From the NCBI GenBank assembly GCA_964384025.1, contig CAYLJJ010000019.1, positions 1 to 64,000 of the forward strand: a stretch of 64,000 nt of DNA, read 5' to 3'. Shown here one piece after another: positions 24,686 through 34,067 of the stretch (the first letter of the stretch is position 1; each line of letters starts with the position of its first letter). A program made the position numbers and the translations under genes. This stretch comes from CAYLJJ01 sp964384025. GTDB lineage: Bacteria; Myxococcota_A; Bradymonadia; UBA7976; UBA1532. The notes beneath the pieces are model-generated. The model saw only the letters and a program-made list of their open reading frames with translations, searched no databases and was not told the DNA's origin.

Positions 24686-26014
24686 TTGAAGAACAAATCA
24701 TCTATACCCAATCCTCTGCGTTGGTATGAGGGCATGCTCCTTGCACCACAACATTTTCAACAACAAACACATAGATTAGAAAGAATAGCATATCATTATA
24801 CAGCAATGAGCACTCCTTTTTTCTGGGGAGTTGAAGACTTAGAAATTGATTCAGGCCTACTCGATTCAAAAACCCTCAGAATTAATCGAATCAAAGCCAT
24901 TATGCCTGATGGCCTTTTTATATCGTCACCGCCGCCTGATCTAGATTTAGCCCCTCTTAGAGCAGAAGCAGAACGTCATCCTTTACGTATATACCTTTGT
25001 GTTCCTGACGAATCTGTTGCAGATCGACAAGGAGTAATGGCTCGTTTCGTTGTTCGTGGAGATTCAGCTGAGTCTGATCTTGATCCAGAAGCTGATGAAT
25101 CATCACAGTCTATTCCGATTGGAAGGCTTGAACCCAATGCAACTTTAGTCGGGACAGAGGCAGGTACTGCTGGAAGAGTAAGATTACCAATAGCTGAGCT
25201 TGAATTCACTGGAGCTGGTTTTAAAACCACTAAATTCGTCCCTCCGCTTCTTAAATTAAAAGAAGATGATTGGTCTCGATCTGTTTATCTTGTATGCAAA
25301 GAATCTTCCGAGAAAATAAGAGGAAAATCTCAGTATTTATTAGGAGAGATAAATAGCGTTATTGAAAATTCGAACAAACCAGAATTTAAAAGGCAGTTTA
25401 ATCAACTTACTGCGATACTTTCTTCATTTGAAATCGAATTTTCTTCTCAAGAGTCTCATCCATATAATCTTTATTTGAAGCTTTGTTCTCTCATGGCGCA
25501 TGTCTCTGCTGTAGATATACCTGAAGAGGTCCCACGCTATCCAAATTATGATCATGAAAATATCTATGGTGTTTTTTCTCATGTAGGAAAAACTGTTTCT
25601 CAAACGTTGGATCAAACGCTTCAGGAAATCTTTAAACCGTTTGAATTTGAAGGCAGTGGACATAAGTTTTACATACAATTCCAGCAAGAGTGGGTTGATT
25701 GTAAGGTTGTAATTGGAGCATTGGGAGAACAACCGGATAAAGTTCAGGTGTGGATTGAAGAATGTTTCATTGGAACAGATACTCATACCAATAGTATGAC
25801 AAAAAACAGAGATGTTGGTGCCAAACGTGTCCGGGATGATCGACAGGAAGGCCTCCAACGTCGTCCAGGAACAGTACTCTTCAATCTCGAACAAGATCCA
25901 AACACAAAACGCCGAAGAAGAATCGAACCAGGAGAAGTGCTCCATGTTTATCACCCTGATAAGGGAGTAATGGACCCAGCTCCTCAGAGAATGTGGCTCT
26001 TTATAAAGCATTAA
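24686..26014 (+). CDS. tssK: Type VI secretion baseplate protein TssK
   Basis: 442 residues. The N terminus PLRWYEGMLLAPQHFQQQ is the unmistakable TssK (VasE/ImpJ) signature, followed by the shell-domain segments GLFISSPPPDLDL and FVVRG. The C-terminal end GEVLHVYHPDKG...QRMWLFIKH is also consistent. TssK is a trimer that connects the baseplate to the TssL/TssM membrane complex. The start is TTG at 24686 behind a GGGGGGG run that can act as a ribosome site. It is strongly A+T-rich. The region around 25000-25150 has an Asp/Glu/Ser-rich insertion, and the C terminus contains a basic RRRRR-type patch. Confidence 0.95.
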   Translation: MKNKSSIPNPLRWYEGMLLAPQHFQQQTHRLERIAYHYTAMSTPFFWGVEDLEIDSGLLDSKTLRINRIKAIMPDGLFISSPPPDLDLAPLRAEAERHPLRIYLCVPDESVADRQGVMARFVVRGDSAESDLDPEADESSQSIPIGRLEPNATLVGTEAGTAGRVRLPIAELEFTGAGFKTTKFVPPLLKLKEDDWSRSVYLVCKESSEKIRGKSQYLLGEINSVIENSNKPEFKRQFNQLTAILSSFEIEFSSQESHPYNLYLKLCSLMAHVSAVDIPEEVPRYPNYDHENIYGVFSHVGKTVSQTLDQTLQEIFKPFEFEGSGHKFYIQFQQEWVDCKVVIGALGEQPDKVQVWIEECFIGTDTHTNSMTKNRDVGAKRVRDDRQEGLQRRPGTVLFNLEQDPNTKRRRRIEPGEVLHVYHPDKGVMDPAPQRMWLFIKH

Positions 26015-26027
26015 TGAGGAGTTAAAT

Positions 26028-26762
26028 GTGAAAGCTGCTCAACTAAGTCGATCAATTTTGCTTAATAAAATGAGGGATTTTTATGCCCTTATTATACGCC
26101 TTAAAGAAGAAATTGATCTAAGAGGAGCTGAAATCACCTTTGACCAAGTTCAGGGTGCTTTGATCTCTTTTATGGACCAACATCTCCAAGTTCATGATGA
26201 AGTCATGGCAGATCTCTATGAAGAGATGAAATTTATCATGATTGCTCTTGCTGATGAAGTTTTTGTCAATGTAAGAGGAGACTGGCCAGGACGTTCTATC
26301 TGGGTTCATAATCCATTAGAACTTCAAATCTATAAAAGCCGTAATGCTGGTGGAAAATTCTACGAAAACATAGACAATATTTTATCTCAGAGGGATAAGA
26401 CAAAAGAAGATATCGCAGTAGCATACTTAGTTGCTCTATTATTGGGGTTTCAGGGACAGGCTAGAGAGGTTAAAGATGAAAAGGACAAGCCTCGTCGTTA
26501 TAGGGATAGGTTAGAAAATTTTGTTGGAATCAGAAGTGTTGATGGAGACAGTTCAGAAAAACCATTATTTCCCGATGCATATGCACATACTATTACCAAA
26601 CCGCCTACAGATCAGATGCCAGATGCCAGAAAATATATACGTTGGCTTATTCTAGTTGTTATAATGTATTTTTCCCTTTCACATGTAGCTTGGTACTTTC
26701 AAACTGATGAAATTCGTTCTGTAATTTATGAAGTTACGAATAAATCTGGTTCACAGGAGTAG
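26028..26762 (+). CDS. tssL: Type VI secretion protein TssL (DotU family)
   Basis: 244 residues, an inner-membrane subunit of the T6SS membrane complex. DotU features are KMRDFYALIIRLKEEI, MKFIMIALADEVFVN with the conserved ALADE, and the loop KFYENIDNILSQR. A single C-terminal membrane helix (RWLILVVIMYFSLSHVAWYF) is followed by a short tail. There is no OmpA-like peptidoglycan-binding extension, so anchoring to peptidoglycan would need another protein. The start is GTG 26028 with GGAG at 26018-26021; the overlapping ATG is followed directly by TGA. It sits between tssK and tssM. Confidence 0.93.
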   Translation: MKAAQLSRSILLNKMRDFYALIIRLKEEIDLRGAEITFDQVQGALISFMDQHLQVHDEVMADLYEEMKFIMIALADEVFVNVRGDWPGRSIWVHNPLELQIYKSRNAGGKFYENIDNILSQRDKTKEDIAVAYLVALLLGFQGQAREVKDEKDKPRRYRDRLENFVGIRSVDGDSSEKPLFPDAYAHTITKPPTDQMPDARKYIRWLILVVIMYFSLSHVAWYFQTDEIRSVIYEVTNKSGSQE

Positions 26763-26770
26763 ATCAGGCT

Positions 26771-29700
26771 ATGGCCAGAAGTTCAAAGAAAGAACGAATA
26801 TCTAAAGCTGCCGTTCAAAAGTCTTTTTCAAAAGCAGCCAAGGAACTCAGTCAGATCCTTCGAGATGAGGAGGCCATTTATAAAATTCCATGGTTTGGTC
26901 TGGTCGGAGAATCTGGATGTGAAAAGGGAGAATTATTGCATGCAAGTGCCATTAAACCGAGACAAGAAGCCCCGAGCAGCTACGGATTAAAGGGCAGTTG
27001 GGCAACACATTGGTGGTTCTTTAATGATGCAGTAGTAGTTGATTTCTCTGAACTATATTTTGGTGAACCATTAAGGGATGGAAGCAAAAAAGTTGGATTC
27101 TTCAAAAGGATATTTGGCAAGAACAATGCAATTGGAGAATGGAGAGAAGCTCTAGATTCCTTAGGCTTCGTTCGCCGGCGCAGACCTCTAGATGGCTTAA
27201 TTGTTACTCTAGACGCACGCAAATTACAAGTGAATACTCCTGAGAAGATCAACCGCCTCACTCGTGATGCTTCCGACTTTGCTGATCAAATACATGAGGC
27301 TCAATATCGACTCGGGATACATTTTCCTGTTTATATTATCCTTACTCATTGTGAGTCTATTCAAGGGTTTGAAGCATTTGGTCGTTGCCTTTCCGAGCCA
27401 GTACGCGAACAGATGCTTGGATGGTCATCTCCGCATAAAATAGAAAATCATTATCAGACAGAATGGGTTGATGAAGCTATTGCTTCTTTGCATGAAGCCG
27501 TAAGTATGGCTCAGCTTCAGTTTCTTTCTGGAATTAGTAACCAGAACGATCGTGATTCTCTCTATTTATTTCCGAAATCTCTGAATGAGATCCGTGAACC
27601 GCTTAGGATATATCTAGATCTTCTTTTTAAAGGCAATTCATACCGTCGGCCTCTTCCTTTGCGCGGAATTTATCTTACAGGGAAAATTGGACCAGAAAAA
27701 ACCAATCTAGAACACCCCCCCCCCCTTCCTTTTAATGATATCCCAGTCAATGAGCCAGTTAATGTTTCGCCAAGTTTTGTAAAACAGCTTTTTTCAGAAA
27801 AAATCTTTCAAGAACCCGGCTTGGCCGAGTTAGATAAAGATAGAAACAAAAAATTAGATAAAAAAGTTCGTTTTGCGAGATTATCTCTGTTAGTAACATT
27901 GATAATCTCGTTATTGTTAATGACAATTCAATATTTTAATACAGAAAGCAAAGTTGATGATTTTAGCCATGTTCTCTCGATACTTCAAAAAAATACAGGA
28001 GACACGAGAAATTCATCAACTGCAAAAGAAGGAAAGGACCTGATTGCAACGATCGCTTTATTTAAACTGGACTCGTTTGAATCTTTGCTCGTTCCAACAA
28101 GTTTCATAGAAGGAATCACAGATAAAACAATATCAGCCACATCATCTGTATTTGGAGCTGTTGTCGGCGATTATTTTGCTGGTGAATTAGAAACAAAAGC
28201 GGATGGAATCCTGCATCCAAGGTATTCAGTAGAATCTGATTTCCATGATTTGTCCGAGTTCAGATCAAAAATGGATCCGTTCATTGTAAAAGAAAAGACG
28301 CCAAAACAGTGGATAAAAAAGAAACTAGCTGAAGCTCAGCGAGTTGAACAACTTTATTCTCAGTTCAACCATTATCAGAGTCATACTCCCAATGACCTCT
28401 CTGAACTATACTCATATTTAAGTGGCACACCAGCTAGTGAATCGATAAAAGAAGAGAATGAAGAAGTCATCCTTCATCTGAAGAGCAATAAAGGGATGGC
28501 AAGCAAGGTCTTTAATAAAATAAGCGGATGGCCATCAATTGACTATGGCATCTATCGAAAAAGAGCAAGAAACAAATGGAAACATGAATCCATTGGTTTC
28601 TATGTTAAGTTTTTTGAAAAGAATCCGCTTAAAACAATCCTGCCTAAGATATCCAACCTGATTGATGGAATTGAGGAAGAGAAAGGCTTAGCTCCTTATA
28701 ATGATCGCTTTTTAGAGATTATTAATGGAGTTAAAGACATCGAATCCCACATCTCTGACCAGAAATTTGATTGGCTCATACCCCAAGAGATGATTCTTGG
28801 GAAAAACTATGATAAATTACTCGCAATATTGAATGGGCCCATTTTAAATTCTCAGGATGAGATTGAAAACCAGGAGGAAGTTGGAAGGGAATTTTCTAGT
28901 GAAGTTGAGTTATTGTTTAAGAACTTAAGGTCTTTTATTTGGAACGTGAAATCTTTACGTGGAGAAGAATTCACTCTTCTCGACAGGCAGGATGGAAAGA
29001 TCAAAATCGATCCAATGTTGGATTCTATATTATCCTTGTTTAAGGAATATCAGGGGCTTGGTTTCGTCTTCTTCACTTCAGAAGAACGCAAGGAGTTTGC
29101 TGAATCTTTAAATAGAGAAGCAGGGACAAGAGTTCAATGGAATGATAGATTGATCAAGAAAGTATTATCTTGGCATAAATCCTATGATGCTTACTATAAT
29201 AGAATTAAAACTCCAACATTTATTGATAGAACTCTAAAGATAGCTTCTACCAAAGAATTGTCTGAACGCATTAACCAGGTGATGGTAGAAGCACAACCAT
29301 TAAAAATCCCGACAGAAACTCTCGCAAATAGCACTTGGACAGCTCAGAAAAAAGAGGGGCTAAAAAAGAGAATAGGTAATCTGTTTGAACAATTTGATTC
29401 AATATTAGAAGTGCAAATGGTGCTAGAAACAGTTGCGCCCCGACTAAAACAATCAAATAATCAAGAACTTTTTAAAGTTTTAAAGGCTGACGCTCTCAAA
29501 TTGATAACACAGGCCGATCAACTCCTAGAAGATGAAAATCTTTATCTTTTTGATGTAAAAGATGATTTATGGGAAGGAGAATCTCCTGTAGGTGTTTCAA
29601 TATTTAGCGCTAGAGATCTAAGTGACTTAGTATCACGTTTGACCCTCCAAAGAAATACAATTGCAGGCTTAGCAAATGATTTTGCAGGTCCACTGATTGA

Positions 29701-30832
29701 AAAAATCATTCCTCTCGGAAAACCTTTAGTTGATGATGGTATTGTTCAGAAATGGAAAAAAATCATAGATATAATCAAAGATTATGAAAAGAAGGTCCCT
29801 GGTAATTCATTAGAAGAGCTGGAGCGTTTTGTTGAAACTGATCTGAACAAACTTCAACTTACTTCTTGTCAATCAAAATTGAAAAAACATGCTAATCCGC
29901 ACAACAAAAATGACTTCTTTATGGAGAAGAAATATAACATTGCTTTTGCCATAAGAAACAATTGCAGGAAAAATCTAAAGACAAGAACTTTAAAGGGGTA
30001 TGTCGAGCTTCAGAGCTATTTCTCAAACAACCTTGCAGGCCGTTTCCCATTTGCTAGCCCAGATGTTCCTGCTGAAGTTGAAACTAGAGATATTATCGCA
30101 TTTTATCAAAAATATGACGATAAAGCAGAGGAATTTAGAGCTCTTCTTTCTAAGAAAGGAGCCAAACCCTTTGAAGAATCCAGCTCAGACATATTTCGTT
30201 TTCTCTCTCAGGTGAAGAAGGCTCGTCCTCTTTTTGCTGCTTTGATCGACTCAGAAGATGAGAATCCTGATCTGATTTTGGACGCGAACTTTGATTTTCG
30301 CGTAAACCGTGACAATGAAGTAAACGGGAATCAGATCATCCAATGGTGGTCTATCGTCGGAGAAGAGCGCATCGGTCATCGAGATAACAAACAAAATGCT
30401 CAGTGGCGAACCACAGATCCCTCTGAAATCTGTTTCCGTTGGGCAAACGATGGTAATTTTCTTCCATCTGGAAACCAGAGGGCGGAGCATGCACAGGTCA
30501 ATGGTCGAACAATCTGTTATGCCTTCACTGGACGTTGGGCTCTATTCCGCCTCCTGATGACTCATGCCGCTACACCAGCCGATCGAGGACGACGATCTTT
30601 TCTACGTCCCCACACCCTGCGTTTTGAAACAGAGACAAGTCGTTCCAGCTCTGCGAGAAGAGGAACAAATTATTTATTCAAAGATACTCGGGTTTATGTC
30701 AGGATTGCGCTGATGCTTCCAGGGGAGAAATCTGCATATCAACTCCCTGAGTTGCCTCGAAGAGCGCCGGAGCTTCCCTTGGAATTTCTTAAGAAAAACA
30801 AACTTCAAAATACGGCTCGTGGGGAGTGGTAA
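26771..30832 (+). CDS. tssM: Type VI secretion protein TssM (IcmF/VasK) with degenerate nucleotide-binding motifs
   Basis: 1353 residues, the large inner-membrane and periplasmic subunit of the T6SS membrane complex. The N-terminal cytoplasmic G-domain-like region is present, but the Walker A site reads GESGCEKGE instead of GxxGxGKT, and the WWFxxEAVLIDTAGRY element reads WWFFNDAVVVDFSELYF. It cannot bind nucleotide in the usual way. The first two membrane helices of classical TssM are missing at the N terminus. One helix (LSLLVTLIISLLLMTIQYF, about residues 371-389) leads into a long periplasmic region, and the C-terminal domain keeps FTGRWALFRLL. An 11-C tract (27715-27725) lies in the coding region before the helix. 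Strongly A+T-rich except for the last 500 bp. Confidence 0.93.
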   Translation: MARSSKKERISKAAVQKSFSKAAKELSQILRDEEAIYKIPWFGLVGESGCEKGELLHASAIKPRQEAPSSYGLKGSWATHWWFFNDAVVVDFSELYFGEPLRDGSKKVGFFKRIFGKNNAIGEWREALDSLGFVRRRRPLDGLIVTLDARKLQVNTPEKINRLTRDASDFADQIHEAQYRLGIHFPVYIILTHCESIQGFEAFGRCLSEPVREQMLGWSSPHKIENHYQTEWVDEAIASLHEAVSMAQLQFLSGISNQNDRDSLYLFPKSLNEIREPLRIYLDLLFKGNSYRRPLPLRGIYLTGKIGPEKTNLEHPPPLPFNDIPVNEPVNVSPSFVKQLFSEKIFQEPGLAELDKDRNKKLDKKVRFARLSLLVTLIISLLLMTIQYFNTESKVDDFSHVLSILQKNTGDTRNSSTAKEGKDLIATIALFKLDSFESLLVPTSFIEGITDKTISATSSVFGAVVGDYFAGELETKADGILHPRYSVESDFHDLSEFRSKMDPFIVKEKTPKQWIKKKLAEAQRVEQLYSQFNHYQSHTPNDLSELYSYLSGTPASESIKEENEEVILHLKSNKGMASKVFNKISGWPSIDYGIYRKRARNKWKHESIGFYVKFFEKNPLKTILPKISNLIDGIEEEKGLAPYNDRFLEIINGVKDIESHISDQKFDWLIPQEMILGKNYDKLLAILNGPILNSQDEIENQEEVGREFSSEVELLFKNLRSFIWNVKSLRGEEFTLLDRQDGKIKIDPMLDSILSLFKEYQGLGFVFFTSEERKEFAESLNREAGTRVQWNDRLIKKVLSWHKSYDAYYNRIKTPTFIDRTLKIASTKELSERINQVMVEAQPLKIPTETLANSTWTAQKKEGLKKRIGNLFEQFDSILEVQMVLETVAPRLKQSNNQELFKVLKADALKLITQADQLLEDENLYLFDVKDDLWEGESPVGVSIFSARDLSDLVSRLTLQRNTIAGLANDFAGPLIEKIIPLGKPLVDDGIVQKWKKIIDIIKDYEKKVPGNSLEELERFVETDLNKLQLTSCQSKLKKHANPHNKNDFFMEKKYNIAFAIRNNCRKNLKTRTLKGYVELQSYFSNNLAGRFPFASPDVPAEVETRDIIAFYQKYDDKAEEFRALLSKKGAKPFEESSSDIFRFLSQVKKARPLFAALIDSEDENPDLILDANFDFRVNRDNEVNGNQIIQWWSIVGEERIGHRDNKQNAQWRTTDPSEICFRWANDGNFLPSGNQRAEHAQVNGRTICYAFTGRWALFRLLMTHAATPADRGRRSFLRPHTLRFETETSRSSSARRGTNYLFKDTRVYVRIALMLPGEKSAYQLPELPRRAPELPLEFLKKNKLQNTARGEW
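27715..27725 (+). repeat. C11 homopolymer inside tssM
   Basis: Eleven consecutive C encode the Pro run in EHPPPLPF. Gain or loss of one base would truncate TssM before its membrane segment. It is the only comparable homopolymer I noticed in this A+T-rich gene. Confidence 0.75.
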
Positions 30833-30833
30833 A

Positions 30834-31889
30834 GTGGCAAAGGTGATCCAAGTTGATCTAGCGACTCTGCTCAAACCCATCTCTGATCGAAGTCCTTCTG
30901 GAGTTTCGCTCCGTAGAGGGGCTGTTTATGATCGGATTAAAGAAGCACGTCGAGAAGATGATCCCAGCCTTTCCAGGGGTATTTGGCAGACCAAACTTAA
31001 AAAGGCCTCCTGGGTTGAAGTAGAAGAACTCTGCTTAGAAGCCCTTAAACTACAGTCTAAAGATGCTCGGATCGCTGCTTGGCTTACAGAAGCCTGGCTT
31101 CACCTCTACGGTGCTGAAGGAATCGAACAAGGCTTTCGACTCTTTGAGAGTCTGAGCAATCGTTTCTGGGATACAATGCACCCAGAAATCGATGAGGATG
31201 GAGATTTAGATGGAAGGATGGCTCCTTTCATCTGGATCAACGACAAACTTTCTTTTAAACTAAAAATTATACCGTTGACGCGGCCTCAAACAAAAGAACC
31301 CGAAATCTATAACTGGAATGACTGGGAACGAGCTTCTCTTTTAGAACGCTCCAATCAACAAGCGTCCGAGAATGAAGTAACTACCGCTCAGTTTATGACC
31401 TGTGTTTTGCTCACTCCCGCAGCTTTTTATATCAAGCTGGAACGGGACCTGAGCCACCTTTGGGATGCAACAGAAGATCTAGAACGCGCAGTCGATAAAG
31501 GCTGTGGACGAAGCATGTCTTTTCTTTGGCAATTTCGTCAGACTCTCAAGGAGATCAAAGATTTCGTCAGTAAAGCTCTGGATCAAAAGGCAGAAGAGGA
31601 GCCTGAAGGAGATCTTGACGAGGAGAGAGAAGAGCCGAGGAGTCGAGAAAACTCTTCTGGTGTAGGTGTTCGTTGGGGTCCCATCCGCAACCGGGCGGAG
31701 GCTTATCAGCGCTTAGCTGAAGCTGCTGATTTTTTGATGAGATCGGAGCCGCATAGTCCGACTCCTCATCTAGTAAAACGGGCAGTGACTTGGGGGAGTA
31801 TGAGTTTTACTGAACTTATCCAAGAGTTGGTGCACGATAAGCACGATCTTAATTCAATTTATTCCCTTTTGGGTATTCATATGGATTAA
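30834..31889 (+). CDS. tssA: Type VI secretion protein TssA (ImpA N-terminal family)
   Basis: 351 residues. The start is GTG 30834 with GGGGAG (30821-30826), giving the typical beginning AKVIQVDLATLLKPISDRSPSG, which matches the ImpA_N motif (LLxPIsxdxPcGxxLr). Other features are the DPSLSRGIW segment, AAWLTEAWLHLYG, and the FWDTMHPEIDEDGDLDGRMAPFIW core that is diagnostic of TssA. The C-terminal part ends with NRAEAYQRLAEAADFLMRSEPHSPTPHLV and is followed by SMSFTELIQELVHD, the TssA end. The protein coordinates baseplate and sheath polymerisation. It begins 1 bp after the tssM stop. Base composition here moves back towards the chromosomal average. Confidence 0.9.
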   Translation: MAKVIQVDLATLLKPISDRSPSGVSLRRGAVYDRIKEARREDDPSLSRGIWQTKLKKASWVEVEELCLEALKLQSKDARIAAWLTEAWLHLYGAEGIEQGFRLFESLSNRFWDTMHPEIDEDGDLDGRMAPFIWINDKLSFKLKIIPLTRPQTKEPEIYNWNDWERASLLERSNQQASENEVTTAQFMTCVLLTPAAFYIKLERDLSHLWDATEDLERAVDKGCGRSMSFLWQFRQTLKEIKDFVSKALDQKAEEEPEGDLDEEREEPRSRENSSGVGVRWGPIRNRAEAYQRLAEAADFLMRSEPHSPTPHLVKRAVTWGSMSFTELIQELVHDKHDLNSIYSLLGIHMD

Positions 31890-32005
31890 TGTAAGCAAGG
31901 GTCGGGCGTGAGCCCAAGGAGTAGATCAGAAGCGGTTTAAACTTTAGATCGCTTCCAAAACAGATGCTGTCTGCGCTTTGCGCTGACGAGCCAAATGGAG
32001 CGAAT
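31890..32005 (+). promoter_or_regulatory. tssA-tssB intergenic leader with inverted repeats
   Basis: A 116-bp gap in an otherwise tight cluster. It carries GGGC-GTGA-GCCC and a longer inverted repeat GAAGCG (31929-31934) / CGCTTC (31950-31955) with an A+T-rich loop. It could hold a second promoter or an mRNA-processing site that separates the sheath genes from the membrane-complex genes. No convincing -35/-10 pair was found. Confidence 0.3.
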
Positions 32006-32509
32006 ATGGCTGATTTGACCCAGCATAAGATTGGACGAATTCGTCCGCCTCGGGTTCAGATTACCTACGATGTTGAGGTGGGTGATGCAGTTGAGGTCAA
32101 GGAGTTACCCTTTATCGTCGGGGTGATGGCTGATCTCGCCGGGCATGCACAGCAGAAGAAGCTCAAGGAGCGCAAATTCGTTCAGATTGATAACGAGACC
32201 TTCAATGATGTGCTCAAGAGCACGAGTCCAGAGTTGAACATCGTTGTCCCCAACAAGCTGGATGAGAAGGGTGGAAACATTCCTGTTGAGCTTAAATTCT
32301 CAAAGCTCTCAGATTTCGATCCGATGTCTATCGTTCACAGCGTAGACAAGATGCGCGCTACTTACGAGCAGCGCAACGCGCTCAACGCGCTCTTAGCGAA
32401 GATCTACGTGAACGATGATCTGGCGGCAGCCCTCAATGAGGTTGTTCGCTCTAGCGCAAGCGATGAAGATCTAAAGAAGAACTTGGCTGAACTGGTGAAC
32501 AAGATTTAA
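32006..32509 (+). CDS. tssB: Type VI secretion sheath small subunit TssB
   Basis: 167 residues. It starts at ATG 32006 behind GGAG (31997-32000); a longer in-frame start adds 14 poor residues. TssB (VipA) hallmarks are RPPRVQITYDVEVGDAVEVKELPFIVGVMADL, the KKLKERKFVQID segment and FDPMSIVHSVDKM. It forms the contractile sheath with TssC. It lies directly upstream of tssC, with the usual short gap, and has host-like G+C content. Confidence 0.96.
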   Translation: MADLTQHKIGRIRPPRVQITYDVEVGDAVEVKELPFIVGVMADLAGHAQQKKLKERKFVQIDNETFNDVLKSTSPELNIVVPNKLDEKGGNIPVELKFSKLSDFDPMSIVHSVDKMRATYEQRNALNALLAKIYVNDDLAAALNEVVRSSASDEDLKKNLAELVNKI

Positions 32510-32533
32510 GGCCGCAAAAGCACGGAGGAGGAG

Positions 32534-34012
32534 ATGGGAACTAAGCCGACAGGGGGGAGCAAGAGCGCCCCAAGTCAAGCAGCCGCTACAGACGTGCTGA
32601 CCGCTGTCATCGCTGAGACCAACAAGGCTGGAGCTCGAGATGGCCTCAAGGCCCTCTTGAACCAAGCCCTTGAACAGGGAGTGGGGAGCGCTGCTGAGAA
32701 GCAGAAGACCATTCGCAACGCGACTCAACTGATCGAAGGGCAGATCAAAGCCCTTGACCGCCGACTCACAGCTCAACTCAATGAGGTCCTCCACAACGAG
32801 GATTTTCAGCAGTTGGAGTCAACTTGGCGGGGCCTCAAATACCTAGTCTCCCGTGCGGAGACGGGGCAGTATCTGAAGATACGAGTCCTCCACGCGAACA
32901 AGAAGGAGATGCTCTCGGATATCGAGAACGCCTCCGATTTCGATCAGAGCAGGCTCTTCAAGGCCGTTTATGAAGAGGAGTATGGCACTTACGGTGGTGA
33001 GCCTTACGGGGTCCTCATCGGGAGCTATTACTTTGGGAAGAGCAACGCAGATCTCGATCTGCTCATGGGACTCTCTAACATAGCCGCAGCAGCTCATGCG
33101 CCCTTCATCGCTTCAGCCTCTTCAGATATGTTTGGCTTGAACAACCACGAGAGATTGGGAGATCCTCGTGACCTCGCTAAGCTCTTTGAAACCGGCATGG
33201 AGAAGTGGAACCAGTTTAGGGGGATGGAAGACTCCCGCTACGTGGTGCTCTGTATGCCCCGTATGCTCCTGAGGCTGCCCTTCGGCCCAGACAATCCCAT
33301 CGAAGGTTTTGACTTCCACGAGGATGTAGACGGCACAGACAGCACTCGCTACCTCTGGGGGAACGCGGCCTGGGCTATGGGAGAGCGTATCACCAACGCC
33401 TTCGCTCTCTATAAGTGGTGTGCAGCCATTCGAGGCGCTGAAGGTGGTGGCATGGTTGAGGGTCTCCCTCTCCACCGCTACAAGACCGCTGATGGCGATA
33501 TGACGGTGAAGATCCCCACCGAAGTCTCGATCACGGATCGTCGCGAGAAGGAGCTCAGCGATCTGGGCTTCCTGCCTCTGGTTTTCTGCAAGAATACCAA
33601 TTATGCGACCTTCTTTGGGGGTTCCACGGTCAACCGAGCGAAGAGCTACGACACAGACTCTGCCAACGCAAATGCCCGAATTTCGGCGCAGTTGCCATAC
33701 CTTCTGGCAGCTTCTCGCTTCGCTCACTACCTTAAGGTGCTGGTGCGTGACAAAGTAGGTTCTTTTATGAGCCGCGACGATGTCAGCTCCTACCTAAATC
33801 GATGGATCATGCAATATGTGCTTGGCAAGGACGACGCGGGACAAAGCCTTAAGGCTCGGTATCCGCTGCGCGAGGCTCGTGTCGATGTCTCCGATGTCGC
33901 AGGCCGGCCAGGCTCTTATCGAGCGGTTGTGTATGTACGACCGCACTTCCAGCTCGACGAGCTGACGGCCTCGATTCGACTCGTGGCCGACTTGCCGCCA
34001 CCGGCGGCATAA
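32534..34012 (+). CDS. tssC: Type VI secretion sheath large subunit TssC
   Basis: 492 residues. TssC (VipB) hallmarks are FQQLESTWRGLKYLVSRAE, KAVYEEEYGTYGGEPYGVLIGSYYF, the WNQFRGMEDSRYVVLCMPRML stretch, YLWGNAAWAMGERI, LPLHRYKTADGD and the C-terminal LPYLLAASRFAHYLKVLVRDK. The start is ATG 32534 after GGAGGAGGAG. It forms the contractile sheath with TssB. The N-terminal Ala/Ser/Gly/Lys-rich extension of about 20 residues is typical. Confidence 0.97.
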   Translation: MGTKPTGGSKSAPSQAAATDVLTAVIAETNKAGARDGLKALLNQALEQGVGSAAEKQKTIRNATQLIEGQIKALDRRLTAQLNEVLHNEDFQQLESTWRGLKYLVSRAETGQYLKIRVLHANKKEMLSDIENASDFDQSRLFKAVYEEEYGTYGGEPYGVLIGSYYFGKSNADLDLLMGLSNIAAAAHAPFIASASSDMFGLNNHERLGDPRDLAKLFETGMEKWNQFRGMEDSRYVVLCMPRMLLRLPFGPDNPIEGFDFHEDVDGTDSTRYLWGNAAWAMGERITNAFALYKWCAAIRGAEGGGMVEGLPLHRYKTADGDMTVKIPTEVSITDRREKELSDLGFLPLVFCKNTNYATFFGGSTVNRAKSYDTDSANANARISAQLPYLLAASRFAHYLKVLVRDKVGSFMSRDDVSSYLNRWIMQYVLGKDDAGQSLKARYPLREARVDVSDVAGRPGSYRAVVYVRPHFQLDELTASIRLVADLPPPAA

Positions 34013-34018
34013 ACCAAT

Positions 34019-34054
34019 GCCCTGAGGGGCCTAATAAAATGGGGGGAGTCCCCC
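34019..34054 (+). promoter_or_regulatory. Two adjacent hairpins in the tssC-hcp gap
   Basis: GCCC-TGAG-GGGC (34019-34030) is followed by a G-rich/C-rich stem GGGGGGAGTCCCCC (34041-34054), which abuts the hcp ribosome site AAGGAG (34056-34061). No T-run follows, so termination is doubtful. It may stabilise or process the abundant hcp mRNA, or mask its ribosome site. Confidence 0.45.
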
Positions 34055-34067
34055 AAAGGAGTTAACC

